From: Anaerostipes sp.
GTDB lineage: Bacteria > Bacillota > Clostridia > Lachnospirales > Lachnospiraceae
NCBI RefSeq assembly: GCF_018381315.1
Contig: NZ_JAGZSD010000010.1
Coordinates: 1-64,000 of the forward strand
Length of the DNA: 64,000 nt
Direction of reading: 5' to 3'
Under the pieces are notes generated by a model. The model did not search any database. It saw nothing but the letters and a program-made list of their open reading frames with translations, and was not told where the DNA came from. The stretch's first letter is position 1. Each line of letters opens with the position of its first letter. Position numbers and translations under genes: made by a program. Shown in pieces: positions 32,556 through 42,074 of the stretch.

Positions 32556-34634
32556 ATGCTGATGTCTAATCGTGTAAAAGATATAATACAGATAGTCTTA
32601 AGCAGCCGTGGATTCGTGACGATGAAAGATATTGCCAACAAGATGAACGTATCTGAGAGGACAGTTTACCGGGAGATTCCCGAAGTGACAGAAGTCCTCA
32701 GGCAGTATCAGATTACGCTGGAAACGGTGAGCAAAAGAGGGATCCGCGCTATCGGTATGCCTGAAAACATCAAAAAGGTTCAGGATGAGCTGGGAGAACA
32801 GACTAAGTATCAGGCAGTGGACCCCAAGGAACGCATGTATTTCGTACTTTTAGAACTGCTTCATCAAGAGGACTTTATAAAGACAGAAGCATTGGCAATT
32901 GATATGGGCACCTCCCTGCCGACAATCCGGAACGATCTGAAGAAGATTGAGAAACTGCTTCCGGAGTACAACATTAAATTAATCTCCAAAAAAGGAGACG
33001 GAATATGCCTGAGCGGAGAACAGGTTGCCAGGGATCATTTGATGGTAAGCATCGTGATGAAAAATACCGATGTGGATGTGACGATTCATTGGCTTGCAGG
33101 AAATGTCAGACAGTTTCATCCGTTTATGCAGAAGTTAGCTGAATATGGCTATATGGAATTATTCCAGACTTGTGAGGGAATCTTAAGAGAGATCAGCCAT
33201 AAATTGATCCAGAAAAATTATCAGATTCTGGACCAGAATTATGCGGAGCTTGTTATGCTCGTTGCACTGCTGATCCGCAGGCATAAGCTTGGCAATCGGA
33301 AATACAGTACAGACTTCTCTGTAGGAGATGTTGACAAGAATCAGAAAAAAATAGCTGTCTCACTGATTCGCATGCTGGAGAAAAAATATTCTATTTCACT
33401 GGATGAAGCAGAAAAAGAATATATAGCATGGGTATTAAAGATCAGTGTGGGCAAACGCAAGAATGAAAATGTTTTCGTCAAAAATTTTGTGCTGAAGCCC
33501 AAAATCGAAGAGTTTGTAGAACTGGTGGAAGGACGCATGGGCATTTCACTCAGTCAGGACACAAAACTTATGGACGGACTTCTGGCACATATCGACAAAG
33601 CTTTGATACGGACCAGAAGCGGGATGAGTATATCAAATCCCATTATCCGTGACATTGAGAAGGATTATGCACAGCTGTTCTCAATTATTAAAGATACGAT
33701 CAGGAAGGTTTTTCCGGAAGACTATTTTCCGGATGATGAGATCGGGTATCTGGTTTTATATTTTGCGGTATCATTGGACAACATTACAAAGAAGACCTTT
33801 CGGGTGCTGGTGGTATGCTCCAGCGGAATGGGATCCTCAAAAATGCTGGCCAGCCGCCTGGAGAGGGAGATACCTGAGATCTATGTAAGAAAGATCGTGT
33901 CACTGGTCGGACTGGGAGAAGAAGACCTGAACGACTATGATTTGATACTGTCAACGATTCCTCTGTATTTAAAAGAAAGAGAATATCTGAAGGTATCGCC
34001 GCTCTTAAATGACAACGAGCTGGAGGTTGTCAAAGAGAAGATAAGAAGACACAAGCATCAGACTTTAAGGAAGATTGAGGAAGAGGAAAGAAAGGCGGCA
34101 GAGCTAGAGAGTGAAAACAGTATTGTATCTTTAAAACAATTAAAACTATTAACAACGTGGGCTGTAGACTTATTAACTGAATTTCATGTGTATGAGATCA
34201 ATAATCTGAAGGATGAAAACCATCTATTTTCCCAGTTGGAGCATACGATCTGGGAAGCAGGAATTTTTATCGGGGAACAGGAAATTAAAAACTATGTGAT
34301 CCGTCATGGAAATGAATGCAGGTTTACGATACCGACAACAGAGATCAGTTATTTTGAATGTTATTTAAAGAAAATTAAAAAACCGCTTCTTTTCGTTTAC
34401 CATTTGAAAGAAAAACGAATGGTTGATCCTCAGGAAGGAGATGCAATCAGCAACATTATATTTTTCTTCTATCCGGCAGAGATGGATGAAGTGCAGAGGC
34501 TGTTTCTGCGGTATATTACTGAATTGATCATCGAAGACCGGGATATCATGAAGTTAATAGAAAAGGGTGACGAAGAAGAAATCAGGCAATGCTTTGGGCA
34601 TAGGTTCAGACATTATATAGGAGAATCAATTTAG
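32556..34634 (+). CDS. mtlR: MtlR-type PRD activator
   Basis: A 692-residue PTS-regulated activator of mannitol genes. Order: two N-terminal HTH domains (about 1-170; MKDIANKMNVSERTVYREI), PRD1 and PRD2 (about 190-410), a IIB-like domain with an intact phospho-cysteine (VVCSSGMGSSKM, about 417-428), and a C-terminal IIA-like region (about 525-690). In known MtlR, phosphorylation by HPr activates, whereas mannitol-induced dephosphorylation of the IIB-like cysteine relieves inhibition. The IIA-like part is diverged; I see no clear IPH motif. AAGGAG precedes the start. Confidence 0.9.
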   Translation: MLMSNRVKDIIQIVLSSRGFVTMKDIANKMNVSERTVYREIPEVTEVLRQYQITLETVSKRGIRAIGMPENIKKVQDELGEQTKYQAVDPKERMYFVLLELLHQEDFIKTEALAIDMGTSLPTIRNDLKKIEKLLPEYNIKLISKKGDGICLSGEQVARDHLMVSIVMKNTDVDVTIHWLAGNVRQFHPFMQKLAEYGYMELFQTCEGILREISHKLIQKNYQILDQNYAELVMLVALLIRRHKLGNRKYSTDFSVGDVDKNQKKIAVSLIRMLEKKYSISLDEAEKEYIAWVLKISVGKRKNENVFVKNFVLKPKIEEFVELVEGRMGISLSQDTKLMDGLLAHIDKALIRTRSGMSISNPIIRDIEKDYAQLFSIIKDTIRKVFPEDYFPDDEIGYLVLYFAVSLDNITKKTFRVLVVCSSGMGSSKMLASRLEREIPEIYVRKIVSLVGLGEEDLNDYDLILSTIPLYLKEREYLKVSPLLNDNELEVVKEKIRRHKHQTLRKIEEEERKAAELESENSIVSLKQLKLLTTWAVDLLTEFHVYEINNLKDENHLFSQLEHTIWEAGIFIGEQEIKNYVIRHGNECRFTIPTTEISYFECYLKKIKKPLLFVYHLKEKRMVDPQEGDAISNIIFFFYPAEMDEVQRLFLRYITELIIEDRDIMKLIEKGDEEEIRQCFGHRFRHYIGESI

Positions 34635-34646
34635 GAGGTTTCAGTT

Positions 34647-35090
34647 ATGGGAGATAAGAAAAGTATTTTTAACGCAGACAATATCAGATTAAATGCAGCC
34701 TTTGCATCAAAGGAAGAGGCAATCCGGGCAGCAGGACAGATCCTGGTAGACAATGGTTATGTAAAGAAAGAATATATTGATGATATGCTGAAGAGGGAAG
34801 AAGTGGTCTCTACCTACATCGGCAATCACATTGCGATTCCGCACGGCATCGTAAAATCCGAAGAAAGGATTATGGCTTCAGGAATTTCCTTTATCCAAGT
34901 TCCTGAGGGTGTAGACTATGAAGGAAAAACTGCCAATGTTATCATCGGTATCGCAGGAAAAAACAATGAGCACATTGAGATTTTAGGAGATATCGCAGTG
35001 GCATGCTCAGACCTTGACAACGTGGAAAAACTCAGAAATGCAAAGACCAAAGAAGAAATACTCAGCGTATTTGCAGACGTGGTCCGCTAG
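34647..35090 (+). CDS. mtlF: Mannitol-specific PTS IIA
   Basis: A 147-residue IIA protein, phosphorylated by HPr on His66 (IAIPHGIV), which phosphorylates the IIB domain of the neighbouring IICB permease. Collinear with the IIA domain of the fused permease at 25696. It lies 12 nt after mtlR. Confidence 0.94.
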   Translation: MGDKKSIFNADNIRLNAAFASKEEAIRAAGQILVDNGYVKKEYIDDMLKREEVVSTYIGNHIAIPHGIVKSEERIMASGISFIQVPEGVDYEGKTANVIIGIAGKNNEHIEILGDIAVACSDLDNVEKLRNAKTKEEILSVFADVVR

Positions 35091-35110
35091 AAGAAGACGG
35101 AGGGAATGAA

Positions 35111-36265
35111 ATGAAAGCAGTACACTTTGGGGCTGGAAAGATCGGCCGCGGATTCATTGCAGATTTACTGCATGATACAGGATATGAAATCGTATTCGTG
35201 GACGTTAATGAGAAAGTCAACGAGGAACTGAACAAATACCATAATTACTACTTATATGTGATCGAAGAAGATTACAGGAGAAAAGAAATCGATAAGGTTT
35301 CTGCACTGTCTCCTATTACAGAAGAAGACAAAGTTATAGAGGCTATCGTGGAAGCTGACGTGGTTACCACAGCAGTACTGGCAGATAATTTTCCAAAAAT
35401 CGCAGGGACTCTTGCGAAAGGATTAAAAGCCAGGCTTGAGGCGGGCAAAGCAAGGATCAATGTGATCCCGTGCGAAAATGCATTGTTTAACGGTGATCTT
35501 TTGTTGAAGGAACTGGTGAATACAGGTCTTGCATCTGAAGAGGAATTTTTAAAGGCTGCTGCATTCCCGAACACTGCTGTGGACCGTATGGTATTCGGAA
35601 CTGACAAAGACGGCAGGGACGGTATTGATATTGGTAAGGATCATGAGCTGGCTGTAGAAGTCAATAAGCTGGTGGACCCTGAAAAGCTTCCGATTGACGG
35701 AGCAGAATACACAGATAACCTTCAGAAGTTCCTTGAGAGAAAACTTTATACGATCAACTGCGGCCATGCATGGTCAGGATATATCGGCAAACTCATGGGT
35801 TATGAGATTATCCAGGATTACTTTGCAGTACCGGAAAACATTGAGATGACCAGGGACGTCATGAGAGAAGTGGCAGGCCTTATGGTGGCAAAGCATGGAT
35901 TTACGGAAAAGGACATGGAAGATTATATTACTTTTGCCCTTAACCGTTTCTGTACTCCTGGAATCAAAGATACGATTACACGTATTTCAAGAGCACCGAT
36001 CAGAAAGCTTGCGCCGAATGACAGGCTGGTAGGACCGACTGTCCAGTGTGAGGAAAGAGGGCTTAAGAATACTCTTCTCCTGCGTGGAATTGCTGCCGCA
36101 TTCCTGTTTGATGTGAAGGAAGATGAGCAGTCTGTAGAATTGATGAAATATGTAGAGGATCACGGCATAGAAGATGCGGTAACTCATTTTACCGGCATTG
36201 AACCGGGAACCAGAATGTTTGATGAGATCATCAGGGATTATAATGACTTAAAGGAAGGAAAGTAA
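35111..36265 (+). CDS. mtlD: Mannitol-1-phosphate 5-dehydrogenase
   Basis: A 384-residue NAD-dependent enzyme oxidising mannitol-1-phosphate to fructose-6-phosphate. The N-terminal Rossmann motif is HFGAGKIGRGF; the catalytic signature K-x4-N-x2-H appears as KLYTINCGH. Length is typical. It sits between mtlF and the hps gene (3-nt gap to hps), so its product fructose-6-P is directly available to the hps-phi pair. Confidence 0.96.
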   Translation: MKAVHFGAGKIGRGFIADLLHDTGYEIVFVDVNEKVNEELNKYHNYYLYVIEEDYRRKEIDKVSALSPITEEDKVIEAIVEADVVTTAVLADNFPKIAGTLAKGLKARLEAGKARINVIPCENALFNGDLLLKELVNTGLASEEEFLKAAAFPNTAVDRMVFGTDKDGRDGIDIGKDHELAVEVNKLVDPEKLPIDGAEYTDNLQKFLERKLYTINCGHAWSGYIGKLMGYEIIQDYFAVPENIEMTRDVMREVAGLMVAKHGFTEKDMEDYITFALNRFCTPGIKDTITRISRAPIRKLAPNDRLVGPTVQCEERGLKNTLLLRGIAAAFLFDVKEDEQSVELMKYVEDHGIEDAVTHFTGIEPGTRMFDEIIRDYNDLKEGK

Positions 36266-36268
36266 AAG

Positions 36269-36895
36269 ATGAAATTACAGTTAGCTTTAGATGAAATGAA
36301 TCTTGTGGATGCACTGCGTTTTGCCGACAAGGTAGCAGAGCATGTTGACATCATTGAAGTGGGAACGCCGTTCGTCATGGATGAAGGAATGCGCGGAGTA
36401 CGTGAGTTCCATCGTTTCTTCCCGGATAAAGAGATCCTTGCAGATCTTAAAATCATGGACGGGGGATACCTGGAAGCCAGCTATGCTTATGAGGCAGGAG
36501 CTGCATATGCAACCATCCTTGGTGTTTCTGACAATCTGACGATTGAGGGTGCATTGAAGGCAGCCAGAGACTACGACAGGAAACTTGTAGTAGACATGAT
36601 CTGTGTGGAAAATCTTCCGGAAAGAATCGCAAAGATGGAAGAGATCGGAGTAGATATCCTGGCAGTCCACACCGGAGCTGACCAGCAGGCAGCCGGAAGG
36701 GAGCCGATCCAGGATCTTCAGGTTATGACAGAGCATGCAAAAAAGGCTCAGATCGCTGTAGCCGGAGGCATCAACAGCAAGACCATTGATAAGTACGTGG
36801 CTCTGAAACCAGAGATCATTATTGTTGGATCTGCTATCGGACATGCGGATGATCCGGTGGCTGAAGCTAAAGCAATCAAAGATGCAATGCTTTAA
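36269..36895 (+). CDS. 3-hexulose-6-phosphate synthase
   Basis: A 208-residue TIM-barrel of the OMP decarboxylase suprafamily. LADLKIMDGG is the DxKxxD catalytic motif, and HTGADQQAAGREP matches hexulose-6-phosphate synthase better than keto-gulonate-6-phosphate decarboxylase. The enzyme joins formaldehyde and ribulose-5-P to 3-hexulose-6-P, or runs in reverse. With phi next to it and mtlD before it, the reverse route from fructose-6-P to ribulose-5-P plus formaldehyde is plausible as a pentose-phosphate supply (inference). Confidence 0.87.
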   Translation: MKLQLALDEMNLVDALRFADKVAEHVDIIEVGTPFVMDEGMRGVREFHRFFPDKEILADLKIMDGGYLEASYAYEAGAAYATILGVSDNLTIEGALKAARDYDRKLVVDMICVENLPERIAKMEEIGVDILAVHTGADQQAAGREPIQDLQVMTEHAKKAQIAVAGGINSKTIDKYVALKPEIIIVGSAIGHADDPVAEAKAIKDAML

Positions 36896-36924
36896 AGTTT
36901 AGGTACAGACTGGAGGAAAAGATT

Positions 36925-37485
36925 ATGACAGAATGTAAGAATATGATGGCAATTCTCGGTGAGTTAACCGAAAATGCGAACGAAGTAGACAACGAACAGA
37001 TCAAAGAAGTAGAGAAACTGATTACAGAGGCAAAAAGAATTTTTGTAGGCGGTGCCGGACGTTCAGGATTTGCTGCAAGAGGATTCTCTAACCGCCTGAT
37101 GCATCTTGGATATACCGTATACTTTGTCGGGGAGCCGACGACTCCTTCCATTCAGGCCGGAGACCTTCTGATCGTAGGTTCAGGTTCAGGCAATACAGCA
37201 AGCCTTGTTTCCAATGCCAAAAAGGCTAAGAGCCAGGGGGCAAAAGTAGCAACAATTACAATGTTCCCGGAAAATACTATCGGATCTATGGCAGATGCTG
37301 TGATTACTCTTCCTGGTGTTACAAAAAAATGTGACAATCATGAAGGCGCAGGCACTGTACAGGCTGCTGGTTCCGGATTTGAGCAGTTAAGCTGGATTAC
37401 ATACGACTGTATGGTTATGGATCTGATGAAGATCACAAACCAGACAGATGACGACTTGTTTGCAAGACATGCAAATATGGAATAA
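36925..37485 (+). CDS. 6-phospho-3-hexuloisomerase
   Basis: A 186-residue SIS-domain isomerase interconverting 3-hexulose-6-P and fructose-6-P. IFVGGAGRSGFAARGFSNRLMHLG and SGSGNTASLVSNAKKAKSQGA are the phosphate-binding SIS segments; FEQLSWITYDCMVMDLM is the typical C-terminal helix. Adjacent to hps, as in most RuMP gene pairs. It ends the mtl operon at a terminator. Confidence 0.9.
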   Translation: MTECKNMMAILGELTENANEVDNEQIKEVEKLITEAKRIFVGGAGRSGFAARGFSNRLMHLGYTVYFVGEPTTPSIQAGDLLIVGSGSGNTASLVSNAKKAKSQGAKVATITMFPENTIGSMADAVITLPGVTKKCDNHEGAGTVQAAGSGFEQLSWITYDCMVMDLMKITNQTDDDLFARHANME

Positions 37486-37501
37486 CAGGAATATATGACA
37501 G

Positions 37502-37530
37502 AAAAGGGGCTCTCTTGGAGCCCCTTTTAT
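37502..37530 (+). terminator. Terminator of the mtl operon
   Basis: AAAAGGGGCTC and GAGCCCCTTTT pair with a five-base loop. Confidence 0.92.
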
Positions 37531-37577
37531 AGAGCGTAATGATAAAAAGCAAGACAGCAGGGAGGAATTTTAAGATT

Positions 37578-38732
37578 ATGAAACAGGTAATGATTGTTGG
37601 GGCAGGAAGGCTTGGAAAAGGATTTTTCGGAGAAACATTTGATAATACCGGATGGAACATAGTTTTTTTGGACAAGGATCCAAAGGTAATTGATGAGTTA
37701 AAGAAAACGGGGAGTTATCATGTGGAAGTCCATAGGGTTGACTCTATAGAGGAAAGAACCGTTTCCGGATATGAAGCTTACGTTTGTGACAAAGAATATT
37801 CCTGTATGGATGCTTTTTTAAATACGGATGTCATCATGCTGCCGCTGTATCCGAAAGATTTTAAGGAGGCTGGACATTATCTGTCAAAATGTTTTATTGA
37901 ATTTTATAATAAACAGCCTGAGAAAAAACTGACAGCGATCTGTGTTACAAATAAAAATTATCTGATTCCCGGAATTGTAGAAAGCTTTAAGGAAAAACTG
38001 CCGGACGACGTGAAAGCTTGGTTTGATACTAATGTTGCCGTCAGAGATTCTATTATACGCAGGGGTACAGATGCATCATCCCATTATTCTACAGAGATTG
38101 TAACTATGGCAGTTGCTTCGCTGCTGATTCAGACACCGGTTTATAATGATTTCAGTGATGTTGAGTGGCTGGAATTAAATGATAGGATCGAGCTTCTGAA
38201 GGATTTAAAAGTGTTTGCGATCAACGGTCCGCATGCTTCTACTGCTTTCTGGGGCTATCTAAAGGGATATAAGACGATCCCGGAATCTGAAAAGGACGAA
38301 GAGATTGCAGGAATTATTGATCAGGTACACCAGGAGATCCTTGATATGATAGGACAGGAGTATGACATTACAAAAGAGGAATTGGATAATCTTGAAAATC
38401 TTCCGACACCGATGGGAGAGATTCCTGACTCTATTTACAGGGTGGCATTTGATCCAATCCGTAAACTGTCAAAAGGGGACCGTCTGGCGGGTGCTGCAGA
38501 ATTATGCCGGAAGCATGGAATGTCCTATGAAGCTATTGCCAAAGGAATGGCAGCCGGGTTTGCCTATTCGGAGCCCAAGGATGAAAATGCGGTGATACTT
38601 CAGGAAGATATCAAGGAACTTGGAATCGGGGAAGCTGTCCACAAATATACGGAGCTTGACAAAGACAGCCCGATTCTGCAAAAAGTAGTGGAAGAATATG
38701 AAGCGCTGAAAGCCAGAGGATTAGTCAAATAA
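37578..38732 (+). CDS. Mannitol-dehydrogenase-family paralogue
   Basis: A 384-residue NAD-dependent polyol-phosphate dehydrogenase related to MtlD but clearly diverged. Rossmann motif IVGAGRLGKGFFGE; catalytic K-x4-N-x2-H kept as KVFAINGPH. The active-site surroundings differ (HASTAFWGYLKG versus HAWSGYIGKLMG), so another polyol phosphate such as altritol-, arabitol- or mannitol-1-P variants may be used. The start chosen follows GGGAGG; it lies after the operon terminator and is probably expressed separately. Followed by its own terminator. Confidence 0.82.
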   Translation: MKQVMIVGAGRLGKGFFGETFDNTGWNIVFLDKDPKVIDELKKTGSYHVEVHRVDSIEERTVSGYEAYVCDKEYSCMDAFLNTDVIMLPLYPKDFKEAGHYLSKCFIEFYNKQPEKKLTAICVTNKNYLIPGIVESFKEKLPDDVKAWFDTNVAVRDSIIRRGTDASSHYSTEIVTMAVASLLIQTPVYNDFSDVEWLELNDRIELLKDLKVFAINGPHASTAFWGYLKGYKTIPESEKDEEIAGIIDQVHQEILDMIGQEYDITKEELDNLENLPTPMGEIPDSIYRVAFDPIRKLSKGDRLAGAAELCRKHGMSYEAIAKGMAAGFAYSEPKDENAVILQEDIKELGIGEAVHKYTELDKDSPILQKVVEEYEALKARGLVK

Positions 38733-38747
38733 TAATTCATATATGAA

Positions 38748-38787
38748 GGAAAAGCTGTGTCCCAATTAATTCGGGATACAGCTTTTC
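38748..38787 (+). terminator. Terminator after MtlD-like gene
   Basis: AAAAGCTGTGTCCC and GGGATACAGCTTTT pair, with a T-rich end. Confidence 0.88.
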
Positions 38788-38925
38788 TATTGCACAGAGA
38801 AATTATTTGCCTATGGCAAATCGCATTTGGCGCGCAAAGTGAACAAGCCTTTCAAAGAATAAGGGATTGAGGGAGATGAGGTAGGCATGTCCACTTTGTT
38901 CTTATTCCTTTGCACAGGAAATTCC
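38787..38925. repeat. Post-terminator intergenic repeat, copy 5
   Basis: Begins at the terminator end: TTGCACAGAGAAATTATT, a TTTGCC-TATGGCAAA hairpin, CGCATTTGGCGCGCAAAGTG, then AACAAGCC...GGCATGTCCACTTTGTTCTT. Very similar to the copy at 45022. It ends with TTTGCACAGGAAATTCC, mirroring its start. Confidence 0.8.
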
Positions 38926-39008
38926 TACTTCCGGCTATTTATGTTACAATAAATCTGTATTTAAGTATTGCAAACCGTGGAAAAAACGCTGGAAAGGGTG
39001 TGTATATT

Positions 39009-40412
39009 GTGGATAACAATTTTGATGTCATTATCATAGGGGCAGGACCTTCGGGTATTTTTTGTGCCTATGAACTTTCACAGAAGAAACCGGATTTAAA
39101 AATACTGATGATAGAGAAGGGAAGAAGGATTGAGGACCGGTTTTGTCCAAAAAGAAAAACAAAAGTCTGCGTGGGGTGCAGGCCATGTTCTATTACTACG
39201 GGATTTGCAGGTGCAGGCGCGTTTTCTGACGGAAAACTTTCACTGTCTCCTGATGTGGGAGGAAATCTGCCGCAGATTTTGGGTTACGAAGAGACAGAAC
39301 AGCTTTTAAAGGAGTCTGATCAGATTTATTTAAAGTTTGGGGCAGATACAAAAGTCTATGGTCTGAATGAAGAAAAAGAAATTGCAGGAATCAGGAAAAA
39401 GGCTATTAAAGCAAATCTGAAATTAATTGAGTGCCCGATCCGGCATCTGGGAACAGAAGAGGGGTACAAAATATATCAAAGGCTTCAGGAGCATCTGTTG
39501 AAATCAGGTGTTCAAATGGAATTCAACACTATGGTCGAAAATATACTCATCAGAGACGGACAGACCGAAGGAGTTGTGACAGATAAAGGGGAGACTTATT
39601 ATGCCAAAGAAGTAGTGGCTGCTGTGGGAAGAGAAGGGTCCGAGTGGCTGAGCAATCTGTGCAGAGAGCATCACATTGAGACGGAAGTAGGGACAGTCGA
39701 TGTGGGAGTGCGGATAGAAGTACGGGATGAAATCATGGAGGAACTGAACAATAGCCTGTATGAAGCGAAATTAGTATACTATACTCCTACATTTGACGAT
39801 AAGGTCCGTGTATTCTGCACAAATCCTTCCGGGGAAGTGGCCACAGAATATTATGAGGACGGTCTGGCAGTAGTAAATGGGCACGCATACAAAGCGGAGA
39901 AGTATAAAACGAAAAATACAAATTTTGCGATTCTTGTATCTAAGAATTTTACAAAACCGTTTAAGGAACCAATTCAGTACGGCAAGCATATAGCGCAGCT
40001 GAGCAATATGCTCTGTGACGGAAAGATTTTAGTGCAGCGGTTCGGAGACTTTGTCAGGGGACGCCGGACCACAGAGGAACGTCTGCTCCGAAACAATATT
40101 ACTCCGACTTTAAAAGATGCGGTTCCCGGTGACCTGTCTCTTGTGTTTCCCTATAGGATCATGAAAGCGATTGAGGAAATGATTTATGCTCTGGATCAGG
40201 TTACACCGGGGATGGCCAGTGATGAAACCTTACTCTATGGTGTAGAAGTAAAATTTTATTCGAATAAGGTTGTTACAGATCAGTCTTTTGAAACAAACAT
40301 AAAAGGTCTCAGGGCCGTTGGAGACGGAGCATCCGTTACAAGAGGGCTTCAGCAGGCATCAGCAAATGGACTGAGCGTAGCAAGGAGTATTTTGAATGCG
40401 ATAGTCGTGTAA
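39009..40412 (+). CDS. FAD-dependent dehydrogenase (COG2509-like)
   Basis: A roughly 467-residue flavoprotein. The FAD-binding motif is FDVIIIGAGPSGIFCAYEL at the N-terminus, followed by a Cys-rich stretch KVCVGCRPCS and TTGFAGAGAFSDGKLSLS; the C-terminus has GLRAVGDGASVTRGLQQASANG, the second flavin-contact region. The electron partner is unknown. I place the start at GTG 39009 with GGAAAGGG ten bases ahead; earlier ATGs lie in the intergenic repeat. It stands alone. Confidence 0.8.
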   Translation: MDNNFDVIIIGAGPSGIFCAYELSQKKPDLKILMIEKGRRIEDRFCPKRKTKVCVGCRPCSITTGFAGAGAFSDGKLSLSPDVGGNLPQILGYEETEQLLKESDQIYLKFGADTKVYGLNEEKEIAGIRKKAIKANLKLIECPIRHLGTEEGYKIYQRLQEHLLKSGVQMEFNTMVENILIRDGQTEGVVTDKGETYYAKEVVAAVGREGSEWLSNLCREHHIETEVGTVDVGVRIEVRDEIMEELNNSLYEAKLVYYTPTFDDKVRVFCTNPSGEVATEYYEDGLAVVNGHAYKAEKYKTKNTNFAILVSKNFTKPFKEPIQYGKHIAQLSNMLCDGKILVQRFGDFVRGRRTTEERLLRNNITPTLKDAVPGDLSLVFPYRIMKAIEEMIYALDQVTPGMASDETLLYGVEVKFYSNKVVTDQSFETNIKGLRAVGDGASVTRGLQQASANGLSVARSILNAIVV

Positions 40413-40542
40413 AATGACGAATTATTGATTGAAAGGGTTTCTTTCTTTGTTCCATTATACGAAAATGAAAAAAAGACTTACGAAAGAGGTTTTTATCCTG
40501 ATATACTGAAAATGGAAATTAAATAAAAGACAGAAATGCAAA

Positions 40543-40607
40543 TGGTAGCGAGATTATAAGACTCTAATCGCAGCGAAAGTTACGGTCTTATGCTCACGCT
40601 GCCTTTT
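40543..40607 (+). promoter_or_regulatory. Leader hairpin/terminator ahead of the MATE gene
   Basis: GGTAGCGAG-ATTATAAGAC pairs imperfectly with GGTCTTATGCTC-ACGCTGCC over a 20-nt loop and is followed by T7, about 30 bp before the MATE start. A possible promoter (TTACGA, 18 bp, TATACT near 40508) lies upstream, so this looks like an attenuator in a roughly 120-nt leader. No known riboswitch class was recognised. Confidence 0.55.
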
Positions 40608-40638
40608 TTTCTGCAAAAATATCTGTTTGGAGGGAATT

Positions 40639-42057
40639 ATGGAAAGAAATCATTTTATGGAAAACGAGAATATAGGGAAACTGCTGCTGAAGTTTTCTGT
40701 TCCCTGTATCATGTCACTGCTGGTATCATCCTTATATAATATTGTAGATCAAATTTTTATAGGACAGGGAATCGGCTATTTAGGAAATGGAGCTACAAAT
40801 GTAGTTTTTCCGGTTACGATTATAGCCCTTGCTATGGCTCTCATGATCGGTGACGGATGTGCTGCCTCTCTGAGCCTCTGTCAGGGAGGAAGGGATTCAG
40901 AGAGAGCTCATAAAAGCGTCGGAAATGCAGTGGTGATCCTCACAGCGGCCGGTATTATTTTTACGGTTTTTCTTGCGGTTTTTAAGGATCAATTTTTATA
41001 TGCGTTTGGTGCTACGGAAAACAATTTTGCATATGCACAGGAATACTTTATTTTTATTATTATAGGAATACCGTTTTTTATGTTTTCTAATGGCATGAAT
41101 TCTGTTATAAGGGCAGACGGAAGTCCGCAGTTTGCAATGATATCCACCCTGATTGGTGCTCTCATCAATGTAATTCTTGACCCTGTTACAATCTTCATAT
41201 TTCACTGGGGAATGATGGGTGCCGCTTTGGCAACTATTACGGGTCAGATTGTATCTGCACTGCTGGCAGTCTATTATCTGCGTCATATGAAGTCTGTAGA
41301 TCTGAAAAAGGAAAGCTTCAGGCTTAAGACAGCAATTTCTAAAAAAGTATTGTCTCTTGGAATCAGCAGCTTTCTTACGCAGATTTCCATTGTGGCAATC
41401 ATGGCAGCTATGAATAATATGCTTGTAATCTATGGGGCCAGATCCAGATTCGGAGCAGACATACCTCTTACTGTGGTAGGGATTGTCATGAAAGTGTTCC
41501 AGATCGTCATAGCCTTCTCTGTGGGTATTGCAGCAGGATCTCAGCCTGTTATTGGATTTAACTACGGTGCAGGGCTGAACCAACGGGTTAAAAAGATTTT
41601 TAAGCTGATGATTGGGGCAGAAGCCTGTGTTGGGCTTATAGCCATGATATTGTTTGAATGCTTTCCTATGGAGATTATCCGGCTGTTCGGCAATGAAAAT
41701 GCACTGTACAATGAATTTGCAGTTATGGCTTTCAGAACCTATCTGTGCACCATTATTTTGTGCTGTGTCCAGAAATCCATCAGTATTTTTCTTCAGGCTT
41801 TGGGTAAACCGTTTCTTTCCATGGGACTTTCCCTGCTGCGCGACTTTGTGTTAAGTGTTCCCCTGGTTTTGTTTCTGCCGCGGCTGTTCGGAATTAAAGG
41901 TACTCTCTACTCAGCTCCCGCAGCTGATATTATATCCTTTATTGCCGTGATTGGTGCAGCTGCTTATGTACTCAGGCATTTAGACAACAGCAGAGAGGAA
42001 AAAAGGGAGACGGTAATACCGGCAAAGGAAGAAAACATAAATCTGGCGGCAGACTAA
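40639..42057 (+). CDS. MATE-family efflux transporter
   Basis: A 472-residue, 12-helix multidrug and toxin extrusion antiporter. The N-terminal LLLKFSVPCIMSLLVSSLYNIVDQIFIG is typical, with PFFMFSNGMNSVIRADGSPQFAM in helix 4-5 and GSQPVIGFNYGA after the midpoint. It is predicted to export a cationic drug or metabolite using Na or H gradients. GGAGGG is only four to five bases from the ATG. The leader hairpin suggests attenuation control. Convergent with the PHP gene. Confidence 0.92.
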   Translation: MERNHFMENENIGKLLLKFSVPCIMSLLVSSLYNIVDQIFIGQGIGYLGNGATNVVFPVTIIALAMALMIGDGCAASLSLCQGGRDSERAHKSVGNAVVILTAAGIIFTVFLAVFKDQFLYAFGATENNFAYAQEYFIFIIIGIPFFMFSNGMNSVIRADGSPQFAMISTLIGALINVILDPVTIFIFHWGMMGAALATITGQIVSALLAVYYLRHMKSVDLKKESFRLKTAISKKVLSLGISSFLTQISIVAIMAAMNNMLVIYGARSRFGADIPLTVVGIVMKVFQIVIAFSVGIAAGSQPVIGFNYGAGLNQRVKKIFKLMIGAEACVGLIAMILFECFPMEIIRLFGNENALYNEFAVMAFRTYLCTIILCCVQKSISIFLQALGKPFLSMGLSLLRDFVLSVPLVLFLPRLFGIKGTLYSAPAADIISFIAVIGAAAYVLRHLDNSREEKRETVIPAKEENINLAAD

Positions 42058-42074
42058 GGTTTGCCCGGGAGATT

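Noticed and set aside
36269..36895. 3-keto-L-gulonate-6-phosphate decarboxylase (UlaD-like)
   Set aside because: The DLKIMDGG and HTGADQQAAG motifs and the adjacent 6-phospho-3-hexuloisomerase favour hexulose-6-phosphate synthase; no ascorbate genes are near.
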